Origin: Massilia sp. IC2-477
GTDB taxonomy: Bacteria; Pseudomonadota; Gammaproteobacteria; Burkholderiales; Burkholderiaceae_D
Assembly: GCF_020707265.1 (NCBI RefSeq)
Contig: NZ_JAJFEQ010000005.1
Location: forward strand, 62,001 to 126,000
Reading direction: 5' to 3'
DNA: 64,000 bases
The notes under the pieces are model-generated. The model was given only the letters and a program-made list of their open reading frames with translations. It had not been told where the DNA came from and searched no databases. Positions 28,222 to 36,189 of this stretch are shown here, one piece after another (positions within the stretch are counted from its first letter, which is position 1; each line of letters starts with the position of its first letter). The position numbers were made by a program, and so were the translations under genes.

Positions 28222-31098
28222 ATGCCGCGCCGCCTCCCCCTGTCGCTGACTCTTGCGGCAGCCCTCACGCTCGGGGGCGGCCTGGCCGCGTCCGGCGCCC
28301 TGTTCCTGGGAGTCGGCCATCTCGAGTACGACAACATGGCGCTCGCCTTCGCCCAGCGCGCCGACGAGCGCGTGGCGGCGGTGCGCCAGGGGATCGACCA
28401 GGCGGTCGAGGTACTGACCGTCACCAACCAGCTGTTCGCGCGCGGCGAACCGGTGAGCCGCGAGCAGTTTCGCGATTTCACGGCCGCCCTGCTGCAGCGC
28501 CACCGCTATATCCAGGCCTTCAATTTCCACCGCTCCGTCCCGGGAGAGCAGCGCGCAGCCGTCGAAAGCGAGCTGCAGCGCATCCTGCCGGGCACGGTGT
28601 TCACTGAACTGCAGGACAGCACACTGGTGCCGGCGCCGCTGCGCGCCCGCTATCACATCGTCGACTACATCGAGCCGATGGCCGGCAACGAACGCGCCTT
28701 CGGCCTGAACATCACCGAGAACGTGCAGGTCATGAGTGCGCTCGCGGTCGCGCGTGGCGAAGGCCGCGCCGCCGCCACCGATCTGTTCCAGCTGGCGCAG
28801 GACGAGCGCCAGCAGCCGGCCTTCGAGCTGGTCATGCCGGTGCTGGACCGCCAGGGCATGCTGGCGGGCGACACCGCGGTCGTCATCCGCGGTCCCGAAC
28901 TGGTGCGCGCCTCGCTCGCCAATACCGGCCTGCTCGACCCGCGCGAAACGGCGAGCGACATCTTCGTGTCGGTCTATGCCGGCGAATTCCCGGCGCCGGA
29001 AAAGCTGATGTTCTCGACCGGCGACACCCGCAAGCGCGAGACGGGCTGGCTGGCCGGTTTCATGTCGCCCGGCCATAACGGCCACGGCAGCAAGCTGCTG
29101 CACATCGCCGGCAAGCCCTGGCGCATCGAGGTGGCCAGCGCCCCGCGCCCCTTCCTGCAAGACCACATGGCCTCGACCGCCCTGCTGGTCGGCGGCATCC
29201 TGATGACCTTGCTCGGCACGGCCTTCGTACAGGCTTCCGGCCGGCGCGCACGCAAGGTGCAGCAACTGGTGCGCCAGCGCACCGCGGACCTGCGCCGCAC
29301 CAATCGCCGCCTGGTCGAGGACATGGCCGCGCGCGAGCGCGCCGAGCGCGCCCTGCAGCAAAGCGAGCAGCGCTTCCGCCAGCTGGTGTCGATGTCGTCC
29401 GACTGGTACTGGGAACAGGACCGCGAGCTGCGCTTTACCATGGTCACCGGGGGCTTTACCGAAAAAGCCGGCGTCGCCATCGAAACGGTGCTGGGCAAGA
29501 CGCGCTGGGAATACGTGCCCGCATTGCTGGACAGCGAAGCCGGGCGCGCCCACATCGCCCAGGTCAAGGCGCACGAGCCCTTCGCCAACCTCGAATACCA
29601 GGTCGTCGACGAACACGGCGACACCCGCTGGTTCTGCGTCAACGGCCAGCCAGTGTTCGACGACTCCGGCGCCTTGATCGGCTACCGCGGCACCGGCAGC
29701 GACATCACCGAACGCAAGCTGACCGAGCAGCGCGTGCACCACGTGGCCCAACACGACGTGCTGACCGGCCTGCCCAACCGTTCGCTGCTGCAGGACCGCC
29801 TCAGCCAGGCGATCGCCTATGCCAACCGCAGCGGACGCCCGATGTGGGTAATGCTGATCGACCTCGACCGCTTCAAGTTCGTCAACGACTCGATGGGCCA
29901 CAAGGCCGGCGACGTGCTCCTGATGACGGTGGCGGCGCGCCTGACCGGCTCGCTGCGCGACACCGATACCGTGGCGCGTCTGTCGGGCGACGAATTCGTC
30001 GTGATCCTGTCCGAGCACCACGACGAGCCGCTCGCACCCGAGATCGTGCAGCGCGTGATGGATTCGGTGGCCCAGCCGGTGATGCTCGGCACCAAGGAGT
30101 TCTTCGTCACCTGCTCGATCGGCGTGGCCGTCTACCCGAGCGAAGGCACGCCGGCCGAGAGTCTGATCGAGCATGCCGACATCGCGATGTACAGCGCCAA
30201 GAAGATGGGGCGCAACAACTTCCAGTTCTACACGCCGGCAATGAACGAGGAGTCGATGGAGCGCGTGCGCATCGAAAGCGCGCTGCGCAACGCCCTCGAC
30301 CGCAACGAATTCGTGCTGCACTACCAGCCGCAGGTGGACCTGAAGAGCGGCCAGATCGTCGGCATGGAAGCGCTGATCCGCTGGCGCCATCCGGAACTGG
30401 GTATGGTCCCGCCTGGCCGCTTCATCGCCATCGCCGAGGAAACCGGCCTGATCGTGCAGATCGGCGCCTGGGTGCTGCGCACCGCCTGTGCCCAGAACAA
30501 GGCCTGGCAGGATGCCGGCCTGGGCCGCCTGCGGGTGGCGGTCAACCTGTCGGCGCGCCAGTTCGGCGCCGCCGACCTGATTGCCGGCCTGGAAGCGGTG
30601 CTGCAAGACACCATGCTCGACCCCGAATGCCTCGAGATCGAACTGACGGAAAGCCTGTTCATGAGCGACGTGACGCCTGCGGTGGAACTGCTGCACCGCA
30701 TGAAGTCGCTGGGCGTGAACCTGTCGATCGACGACTTCGGCACCGGCTACTCGAGCCTGTCCTACCTGTCGCGCTTCCCGATCGACGTGCTGAAGATCGA
30801 CCGCTCCTTCGTTGCCGACATCACCCACGACGCCAACGACGCCGCCATCGTCACCTCGATCATCGCGCTGGCCCACAACCTGAAGCTGGCGGTGATCGCG
30901 GAAGGCGTGGAAACGGCGGAGCAGCTCGACTACCTGCGCAGCCATGGTTGCGACGAAATGCAGGGCTATTTCTTCAGCAAGCCGCTAGCGGCCGAGGAGT
31001 TCGAACAGCTGCTGATCCAGCGCCGCGCGCTGCCGCCAGCACGCCTGGAAGCTTCCCAGGCTGCGGCGGACGCAACACCGGATATGGTTCCGGCATGA
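28222..31098 (+). CDS. CHASE-PAS-GGDEF-EAL c-di-GMP signalling protein
   Basis: 958 residues. N-terminal membrane helix, CHASE extracytoplasmic sensor (~45-230), second helix (ALLVGGILMTLLGTAFVQ), PAS/PAC (~385-500), GGDEF near 588 (RLSGDEFVVIL, with RxxD I-site before it), and EAL (~690-945) with EALIRW, ELTESLF, DDFGTGYSSLSYL, LKIDRSFV, AEGVETAEQ. Both catalytic sites look complete, although many such tandem proteins use only one activity. Monocistronic. Confidence 0.92.
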   Translation: MPRRLPLSLTLAAALTLGGGLAASGALFLGVGHLEYDNMALAFAQRADERVAAVRQGIDQAVEVLTVTNQLFARGEPVSREQFRDFTAALLQRHRYIQAFNFHRSVPGEQRAAVESELQRILPGTVFTELQDSTLVPAPLRARYHIVDYIEPMAGNERAFGLNITENVQVMSALAVARGEGRAAATDLFQLAQDERQQPAFELVMPVLDRQGMLAGDTAVVIRGPELVRASLANTGLLDPRETASDIFVSVYAGEFPAPEKLMFSTGDTRKRETGWLAGFMSPGHNGHGSKLLHIAGKPWRIEVASAPRPFLQDHMASTALLVGGILMTLLGTAFVQASGRRARKVQQLVRQRTADLRRTNRRLVEDMAARERAERALQQSEQRFRQLVSMSSDWYWEQDRELRFTMVTGGFTEKAGVAIETVLGKTRWEYVPALLDSEAGRAHIAQVKAHEPFANLEYQVVDEHGDTRWFCVNGQPVFDDSGALIGYRGTGSDITERKLTEQRVHHVAQHDVLTGLPNRSLLQDRLSQAIAYANRSGRPMWVMLIDLDRFKFVNDSMGHKAGDVLLMTVAARLTGSLRDTDTVARLSGDEFVVILSEHHDEPLAPEIVQRVMDSVAQPVMLGTKEFFVTCSIGVAVYPSEGTPAESLIEHADIAMYSAKKMGRNNFQFYTPAMNEESMERVRIESALRNALDRNEFVLHYQPQVDLKSGQIVGMEALIRWRHPELGMVPPGRFIAIAEETGLIVQIGAWVLRTACAQNKAWQDAGLGRLRVAVNLSARQFGAADLIAGLEAVLQDTMLDPECLEIELTESLFMSDVTPAVELLHRMKSLGVNLSIDDFGTGYSSLSYLSRFPIDVLKIDRSFVADITHDANDAAIVTSIIALAHNLKLAVIAEGVETAEQLDYLRSHGCDEMQGYFFSKPLAAEEFEQLLIQRRALPPARLEASQAAADATPDMVPA

Positions 31099-31131
31099 TT
31101 TGCCGCAAATTTCCGTAGAAAAATAGTTTTT

Positions 31132-31154
31132 AGGCCATTTAGTTGTGGCCTTTT
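31132..31154 (+). terminator. Candidate terminator after the CHASE-GGDEF-EAL gene
   Basis: AGGCCA ... TGGCCT around a short AT loop followed by TTTT, about 35 bp after the stop codon. Short stem, so moderate confidence. Confidence 0.5.
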
Positions 31155-31215
31155 CAATATTGATGGCTTTAAAATAGCCGTGTCTCTTTAGCAACCCCGG
31201 ACATACGGATATTTT

Positions 31216-31449
31216 ATGATCATGAATGACACTGGCGAACTGGCCTCGGTCTCCGGCGTGGCGGCCGAATCGGGCAGCGTCCGCCGGCAGCGCACCGACA
31301 TCCGCACCCGCGACCTGATCAACCAGGCGGTGGCCTCGATCCCGACGCTCGGCCTGCAGCGCGCAGCCGAGTTCCTGGCGACGATGAACGTGCCGGCGGA
31401 AGTGGCGGTGCGGGTGCTGGTGTATCCGAACCGCCGCCGCGCCAACTAA
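31216..31449 (+). CDS. Small protein of unknown function
   Basis: 77 residues: MIMNDTGELASVSGVAAESGSVRRQRTDIRTRDLINQ, then a helical AVASIPTLGLQRAAEFLATMNVPAEVAVRVLVYPNRRRAN. The second half (about 40 residues ending in VPAEVAVRVLVYPNRRR) reads like a short conserved lineage-specific module. ATG 31222 is an alternative start. AT-rich sequence upstream probably carries its promoter. Confidence 0.6.
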   Translation: MIMNDTGELASVSGVAAESGSVRRQRTDIRTRDLINQAVASIPTLGLQRAAEFLATMNVPAEVAVRVLVYPNRRRAN

Positions 31450-31473
31450 CGCAGCAAGCGGACCATCCAGGCG

Positions 31474-31848
31474 TCAGCGGCGCTCTTGCTGCTGGCGCTT
31501 GATGTCGTCGAGCGTCTCGCGGCCCTTGTCGGTCAGGACATAGCCGCCTTCTTCGCGCGGCGCGATATGCGACTTGAGGCTCAGGAAGCGCGCCACGTCC
31601 GCATCCAGCGCTGCTTGCGGATCGTCCGCCAGCGCCGTCAGCGACTTCACGCACCGGCGCAGGAACAGCATCTGCTGCCCCTTCTCCGTCAACACGATAC
31701 GCCCGTCGCGGGTGGTCTCCATCAGCTTGATGCCCGACAGGCGCTTGAGGTTGCGGCCCACGCAGGCGCCCGGGTTGTCGCGCTTCACGCCGCGGCGTAC
31801 CAGTTCCAGGGCGTCGTATTCGTCCGTCGTTAATTGTTCGTTCTTCAT
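31474..31848 (-). CDS. Winged-helix-like small protein, unknown function
   Basis: 124 residues. Two similar halves read NLKRLSGIKLMETTRDGRIVLTEKGQQMLF and FLSLKSHIAPREEGGYVLTDKGRETLDDIK; the pattern ..G.I.LTekG... suggests two winged-helix repeats and DNA or RNA binding. No signal peptide. Converges on the 77-residue gene 25 bp away. Confidence 0.65.
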   Translation of the reverse strand: MKNEQLTTDEYDALELVRRGVKRDNPGACVGRNLKRLSGIKLMETTRDGRIVLTEKGQQMLFLRRCVKSLTALADDPQAALDADVARFLSLKSHIAPREEGGYVLTDKGRETLDDIKRQQQERR

Positions 31849-31915
31849 TTGCTCGCTTCTCGGCCAGGGGGCGCCATGGTACCTGCCGCGCAGGCCGAGG
31901 GCAAGTTATAGGTGC

Positions 31916-32053
31916 TTAGCGCAGCGCGCGCAGTGCCAGCCAGCCGAGGCCGGCCCCGGCAGCCAGGCCGAGCGCCAGCACCAGTTGCGCGCGGCGTGAG
32001 TAGAACAGCGGGCTGCGGCCCAGGTAGATCGTGTTGTACAAGGTATGGCCCAT
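31916..32053 (-). CDS. 45-residue membrane peptide
   Basis: A short gene starting MGHTLYNTIYLGRSPLFYSRRAQ followed by one hydrophobic helix (LVLALGLAAGAGLGWLALRAL). GGAGGAC 3-5 bp before the ATG is a near-perfect ribosome-binding site, and basic residues precede the helix as expected for an inner-membrane protein. Function unknown. Confidence 0.65.
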   Translation of the reverse strand: MGHTLYNTIYLGRSPLFYSRRAQLVLALGLAAGAGLGWLALRALR

Positions 32054-32208
32054 GATGTCCTCCGGCGTGGGTGCTGCTTAAGCGTCCGACAATTATAGGC
32101 AGGCGATGTTGTCAGGGATATGACATGGATCGGAAGCCCTGCCGCGCGCCGACGCCGGCATGCTCCTGTTACGATCTTGCGACACTGATCATCAACCGGA
32201 GCACTACC

Positions 32209-32406
32209 ATGAACGACCCCACGCTCAAGCCCGATCCCGCGGCCAAGGGCCCCAACGTGTACCACGAAGCAGACATCGGCAGCGGTGAAAAATCGCCCGG
32301 CGAACTGGAAACTGAAGAAATGATCCGCGAGATCCCGCCGCTGCCGCCATCGGGTGGGCAGGCCGGCCAGCAGCCTGCTGGTACGCAAGACACTCCCCGC
32401 GGCTGA
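32209..32406 (+). CDS. Small acidic Pro-rich protein
   Basis: 65 residues, no signal peptide: MNDPTLKPDPAAKGPNVYHEADIGSGEKSPGELETEEMIREIPPLPPSGG. CGGAG 7 bp before ATG 32209 supports this start. Probably disordered; no family recognised. Ends 25 bp before the REP pair. Confidence 0.55.
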   Translation: MNDPTLKPDPAAKGPNVYHEADIGSGEKSPGELETEEMIREIPPLPPSGGQAGQQPAGTQDTPRG

Positions 32407-32431
32407 ATTCCACTACTCCAATTCCATACCC

Positions 32432-32538
32432 GTAGGGTGGGCGGGTCTTCCCGCCCACGCGGTCAAGAGGCGCCAGCACAGCCGCGACGGAGCATCAGGC
32501 AGCAATCACCGCGTGGGCGGAAAATCCGCCCACCCTAC
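32432..32538. repeat. REP-like pair (GTAGGGTGGGCGGG type)
   Basis: Unit 1 starts GTAGGGTGGGCGGGTCTTCC and forms a hairpin with CCCGCCCACGC. Unit 2 is inverted, AATCACCGCGTGGGCGGAAA then TCCGCCCACCCTAC ending at 32538. The spacer is about 45 bp. Located between the ends of two convergent small genes. Confidence 0.85.
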
Positions 32539-32560
32539 GAACTTCACAAGCATTGAAGCC

Positions 32561-32752
32561 CTAGTCCGCGCGAATCGGCGGCTCGGGATAACGCGGCTCC
32601 TCGACGGGCGCGTTGACGGGATCGGGTACGTCGTCCGGCACCGGCGGGCGCGGGTCGGGCGTCGGTTTCTGGTCCGGCATGTCCGGCTCCGGGGTACTGT
32701 GGGCCTGCACGGGGGATGAGCCGTGCAGCCTGTTTTGCGCAAGCATGGTCAT
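32561..32752 (-). CDS. Small Pro/Asp-rich protein
   Basis: 63 residues, dominated by DMPDQKPTPDPRPPVPDDVPDPVNAPVEEPRYPEPP. AGAGG lies 6 bp before the ATG at 32752; ATG 32746 is also possible. Likely disordered. Similar in style to the convergent 65-residue protein, but no function can be assigned. Confidence 0.5.
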   Translation of the reverse strand: MTMLAQNRLHGSSPVQAHSTPEPDMPDQKPTPDPRPPVPDDVPDPVNAPVEEPRYPEPPIRAD

Positions 32753-32807
32753 GGTCAACCTCTCGGTGTGGGGTAAGCGCCGCCGCGTGGCGGCGCATGG
32801 GACTCGC

Positions 32808-32990
32808 TCAGCGGCGCGCCTTCTGCTTGGCGCCGCCGCCGGCGCCCTCGCCTTTGCCGGCTTTCACGCGCGACATGTGGTCGTGGCTGCTCTTGTCGCT
32901 CTTGCCTGCGCGCTGCTTGGCCAGGTCTTCCTCGGACATGTTGTCCGACTGCTTGTTGGTCTGGCTAGCGCCTGATTTCGATTGGCTCAT
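32808..32990 (-). CDS. Small Lys/Ser/Gly-rich hydrophilic protein
   Basis: 60 residues: MSQSKSGASQTNKQSDNMSEEDLAKQRAGKSDKSSHDHMSRVKAGKGEGAGGGAKQKARR. AAGGAGG 6 bp upstream fixes ATG 32990. The composition resembles small stress-induced hydrophilic (KGG-like) proteins; role unproven. Confidence 0.6.
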   Translation of the reverse strand: MSQSKSGASQTNKQSDNMSEEDLAKQRAGKSDKSSHDHMSRVKAGKGEGAGGGAKQKARR

Positions 32991-33117
32991 TGCACTCCTC
33001 CTTGTCAACGTGGTTGCTTTGCGTGCAGGCTAGCATGAATGTGCTTGCCGGGTTTTCAATCGTGCGGGAGCCGCCTTCCTCGGCTATAGTGAGCCCTCGA
33101 CTACTTTCCCGGCAACC

Positions 33118-34020
33118 ATGAATCTCCGTCCCCTGCTGCTGGCCGCCCTGTGCGCGGGCAGCATTCACAGTGCCCTTGCTGCCACCCCAATGAAACTTGA
33201 CGACTACCTGGCCCTGAGCGGCCCTGCGCCAACCGCGCGCCTTCCCTATGGCGAGGCGCCCTCGCAATATGCCGAACTGTTCCTGCCGACCGGCAAAGGT
33301 CCATTTCCGGTGGCGGTGCTGGTGCACGGCGGCTGCTGGACCAGCAAGTTCGGCGGCATCACCCAGCTGCGCAACATGGCGGGCGCGCTCAGGGAGCGCG
33401 GCATTGCGGTCTGGAACGTCGAGTACCGCCGCAGCGACGAGCCGGGCGGCGGCTACCCGGGCACCTACCAGGACATGCACGCGGCCCTCGAGCTGCTGGC
33501 CGCGCAGGCGAAGCAGCATCCGCTCGACCTGAAGCGGATGGTGGCCGTCGGCCACTCGGCGGGCGGGCAGCTGGTGCAGTGGATGGCGGGGCGCGGCCGG
33601 ATTCCTGCTGGCAGCCCCCTGTACCGTGCGAATCCCCTGCCAGTGCCGGCCGTGATCAGCCTCGGCGGCCTGGCCGACCTGCGCAACGAAGCGGCCCTGA
33701 TCAAGTCCAGCTGCGGGCGCGACACCGCCGAGCTGGCCGGCACCCCAAGCCCGAGCCGGCCCGACGTCTTCGTCGACACCAATGCCGCCGAACTGATGCC
33801 CAACGGCAGCCGCACCTGGCTCGTTACGGGCGAACTCGACACGATCTCGCCGCCGCGCGTGGCGCACGACTACGCGGCGCGGGCGCGCAAGGCGGGCGAT
33901 GCTGCCACCGTGGTGATCCTGCCCGGCGCCAGCCATTACGACGAAGTGGCCGCTACCTCGCCCGCCTGGCCGCAGGTACTGGAGGTAATCGAAGGGGCGC
34001 TGGGCCGTACGCCGCGCTAG
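33118..34020 (+). CDS. Secreted alpha/beta hydrolase
   Basis: 300 residues with signal peptide (MNLRPLLLAALCAGSIHSALA). Oxyanion-hole motif VLVHGGCW, nucleophile elbow VGHSAGGQ, acid region LVTGELDTISPP, and catalytic His in LPGASHYDE. Fits the esterase/lipase family near kynurenine-formamidase-like hydrolases. Substrate unknown. Its stop overlaps the convergent ferredoxin stop by 4 bp. Confidence 0.82.
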   Translation: MNLRPLLLAALCAGSIHSALAATPMKLDDYLALSGPAPTARLPYGEAPSQYAELFLPTGKGPFPVAVLVHGGCWTSKFGGITQLRNMAGALRERGIAVWNVEYRRSDEPGGGYPGTYQDMHAALELLAAQAKQHPLDLKRMVAVGHSAGGQLVQWMAGRGRIPAGSPLYRANPLPVPAVISLGGLADLRNEAALIKSSCGRDTAELAGTPSPSRPDVFVDTNAAELMPNGSRTWLVTGELDTISPPRVAHDYAARARKAGDAATVVILPGASHYDEVAATSPAWPQVLEVIEGALGRTPR

Positions 34021-34313
34021 TCGAACACGACACGGCGCGCCAGCGGCGTCTCGAGCTCGAGATCGCTTGTGGCCACCGCCACGCAGGGCAGGATCCAGCC
34101 TTCGCGTTTTTCATCAACGGAGAGGCCGGGCCACTCGATCAGGTGGCGCGCCTGGCCACTGCGTACCCGGCAGATGCAGGTGCGGCAGGTGCCGTTGCGG
34201 CAGGAACTGGGCAGCTCGATGCCGGCGCTTTCCGCGGCGTGCAGGATGCTGGTCTCGGCGTCCGCCTCGAAGCGGATTTCGGCCGGATGCAGCAGGATGG
34301 CGTGGCTGGTCAT
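34017..34313 (-). CDS. [2Fe-2S] plant-type ferredoxin
   Basis: 98 residues. Cluster ligands Cys38, Cys43 and Cys46 in PSSCRNGTCRTCICRV (CX4CX2C) plus a distant cysteine in GWILPCVA. Electron carrier for an oxygenase or reductase not found next to it. ATG 34313 is chosen because the ferredoxin fold begins at once with HAILLHPAEIRFEADAETSILHAAESAGI. Confidence 0.85.
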   Translation of the reverse strand: MTSHAILLHPAEIRFEADAETSILHAAESAGIELPSSCRNGTCRTCICRVRSGQARHLIEWPGLSVDEKREGWILPCVAVATSDLELETPLARRVVFD

Positions 34314-34427
34314 GGCCGCGATTGTAGCGCCCTTGGCCCCGCTCCCTTGAGTTCGTTCACGCACAGACCCACACCTGGCGCAGAACTAATCTGAGGTTTC
34401 CAAACGTAAGCATTGCAGGAAACCAAA

Positions 34428-35450
34428 ATGAACAAATCGCACGCGCTTCCCCTCGTCGTCGCCCTGCTGGGCGCCCTCCCCCTGGCCCAGGCACAGCAGG
34501 CCGTGCCGGCCCCGGCCCAACAACAGCAGGCGCCCGCCGTCCAGCAGCCGGGACAGCTTCCCGCGCAGGCCGGCGCCCAAGTCAACCCGGCCGCCGCCAA
34601 GCAGGCCGAATTCGAACGCAACCTGCGCGCCCAGGTCCTGCTCGACCGCGCCTACTTTTCACCAGGCGAGATCGACGGCGCCTACGGCTCGAACATGCGC
34701 CAGGCGCTGAGCAGCTTCCAGGCGACCCGCAAGCTGCCCGTTACCGGCAAGCTGGACGAGGCAACCTGGAACGCCCTGAACGGCGACAACACCCCGCACC
34801 TCGTCACCTACACGCTGGCGGAAGCCGACGTGGCCGGCCCCTTCCGCCCGATCCCGGAAGACATGATGGACAAGGCCAAGCTGCCTGAACTCGGTTATGC
34901 GAGTGTGACCGAGGGTCTGGGCGAGAAGTTCCACGCGAGCCCGGCCCTCATCGAACGCCTCAATCCGGGCAAGAACCTGGGCCGCGCCGGCGAACAGATC
35001 GTGGTGCCGAACGTGCACGGCAAGCAGCCGCTGGCGAAGGCGGCCAAGGTGGTGGTCAAGGAAGGCCCGAAGGTGCTGCAGCTGTACGACGCCGGCGGCG
35101 CCCTGCTCGCCCAGTATCCGGTCTCGACCGGCAGCTCGAACGATCCGCTGCCGATCGGCACCTGGAAGATCAACAGCGTGCACGCCAACCCGACCTACAA
35201 CTACAACCCGAAGCTGTTCTGGGATGCCGAGCCGGGCGACAAGAAGGCGAAGATCGCCGCCGGACCGAACAATCCGGTGGGCGTGGTCTGGATCGACCTG
35301 TCCAAGGAACACTACGGCATCCACGGCACCCCGGTGCCGGCCCACGTGGGCAAGACCGAATCGCACGGCTGCATCCGCCTGACCAACTGGAGCGCCGCCG
35401 AAGTGGCGGGCGCGGTCAGCGCCGGCCTCGAGGTCGTGCTGGAGAGCTGA
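34428..35450 (+). CDS. L,D-transpeptidase with peptidoglycan-binding domain
   Basis: 340 residues: signal peptide, Gln/Pro/Ala-rich linker, a PG_binding_1 domain ([52 protein letters not shown]), a middle LysM-like region ([22 protein letters not shown]), and a YkuD domain with [20 protein letters not shown]; catalytic Cys315. Makes 3-3 peptidoglycan crosslinks or attaches proteins to the wall. ATG 34428 follows a GCAGGAAA site. Followed by an M23 peptidase on the same strand, so the two may act together. Confidence 0.9.
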   Translation: MNKSHALPLVVALLGALPLAQAQQAVPAPAQQQQAPAVQQPGQLPAQAGAQVNPAAAKQAEFERNLRAQVLLDRAYFSPGEIDGAYGSNMRQALSSFQATRKLPVTGKLDEATWNALNGDNTPHLVTYTLAEADVAGPFRPIPEDMMDKAKLPELGYASVTEGLGEKFHASPALIERLNPGKNLGRAGEQIVVPNVHGKQPLAKAAKVVVKEGPKVLQLYDAGGALLAQYPVSTGSSNDPLPIGTWKINSVHANPTYNYNPKLFWDAEPGDKKAKIAAGPNNPVGVVWIDLSKEHYGIHGTPVPAHVGKTESHGCIRLTNWSAAEVAGAVSAGLEVVLES

Positions 35451-35478
35451 ACCTGACCTAAACCCGACGGAGGATGAG

Positions 35479-36189
35479 ATGAAATGGCTGATGAGCTTCG
35501 TGCTCGGCGTGCTGGTCGGCGCCGGTGGTCTGTTCGTGATTCTGCGCGCCGTGCCTGACGAGCCGGCCCCGGTGGCGGCCAGCACGGCGCCGCCGGCGGG
35601 GATTCCCGCCTCGCAGATCGAACCGCAGCTGCCGGGACCGCCGGTGGTGCAGGCCGACCTGAGCGACGTCGACCTGCCGCTACGTCCGTCCATGTCATCA
35701 ATCCCGTCGGGGTCGCCGCAGGCGCCGGCCGATGCCGCCGCCGCCGCCGTCCACGGCAAGCTGGCAGTGCCGGTGCAAGGCATCAAGCTCGCCAGCCTCA
35801 GCGACACCTACGACCAGCCGCGCGGCAACCAGCGCCAGCACGAAGCGCTCGACATCATGGCGCCGAAAGGCACGCCGGTGCTGGCGGCGGCCGACGGCAA
35901 GGTCGCCAAGCTGTTCACCAGCAAGCCGGGCGGCACGACGCTGTACCAGTTCGATCCGAGCGAGAAGTACGCGTATTACTACGCGCACCTGGACCGCTAT
36001 GCCGACGGCATCAAGGAAGGCATGGACATCAAGCGCGGCGACGTTCTCGGTTATGTCGGCGTGACCGGCAATTCCGACCCGAACGCGCCGCACCTGCACT
36101 TCGCCGTGTTCGAACTGACGCCGGAGAAGCAGTGGTGGAAAGGGACGCCGCTGAATCCCTTCCCGCTGCTGAGCGACGCCGGTCCTTAA
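35479..36189 (+). CDS. M23 family murein endopeptidase-like protein
   Basis: 236 residues: one N-terminal membrane anchor (WLMSFVLGVLVGAGGLFVILRAV), a Pro/Ala-rich linker, and a LytM/M23 domain with zinc ligands His121 and Asp125 (RQHEALDIMAPKGTPVLAA) and HLHF (His207). Probably cleaves peptide crosslinks of peptidoglycan in the periplasm. 28 bp after the L,D-transpeptidase; stop overlaps the convergent M4 gene by 4 bp. Confidence 0.88.
   Translation: MKWLMSFVLGVLVGAGGLFVILRAVPDEPAPVAASTAPPAGIPASQIEPQLPGPPVVQADLSDVDLPLRPSMSSIPSGSPQAPADAAAAAVHGKLAVPVQGIKLASLSDTYDQPRGNQRQHEALDIMAPKGTPVLAAADGKVAKLFTSKPGGTTLYQFDPSEKYAYYYAHLDRYADGIKEGMDIKRGDVLGYVGVTGNSDPNAPHLHFAVFELTPEKQWWKGTPLNPFPLLSDAGP

Noticed and set aside
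28048..30945. 965-codon open frame on the - strand opposite the CHASE-GGDEF-EAL gene
   Set aside because: It is the antisense shadow of a clearly conserved gene in GC-rich DNA; its translation is low-complexity His/Arg/Ala/Val-rich with no domain and no RBS.
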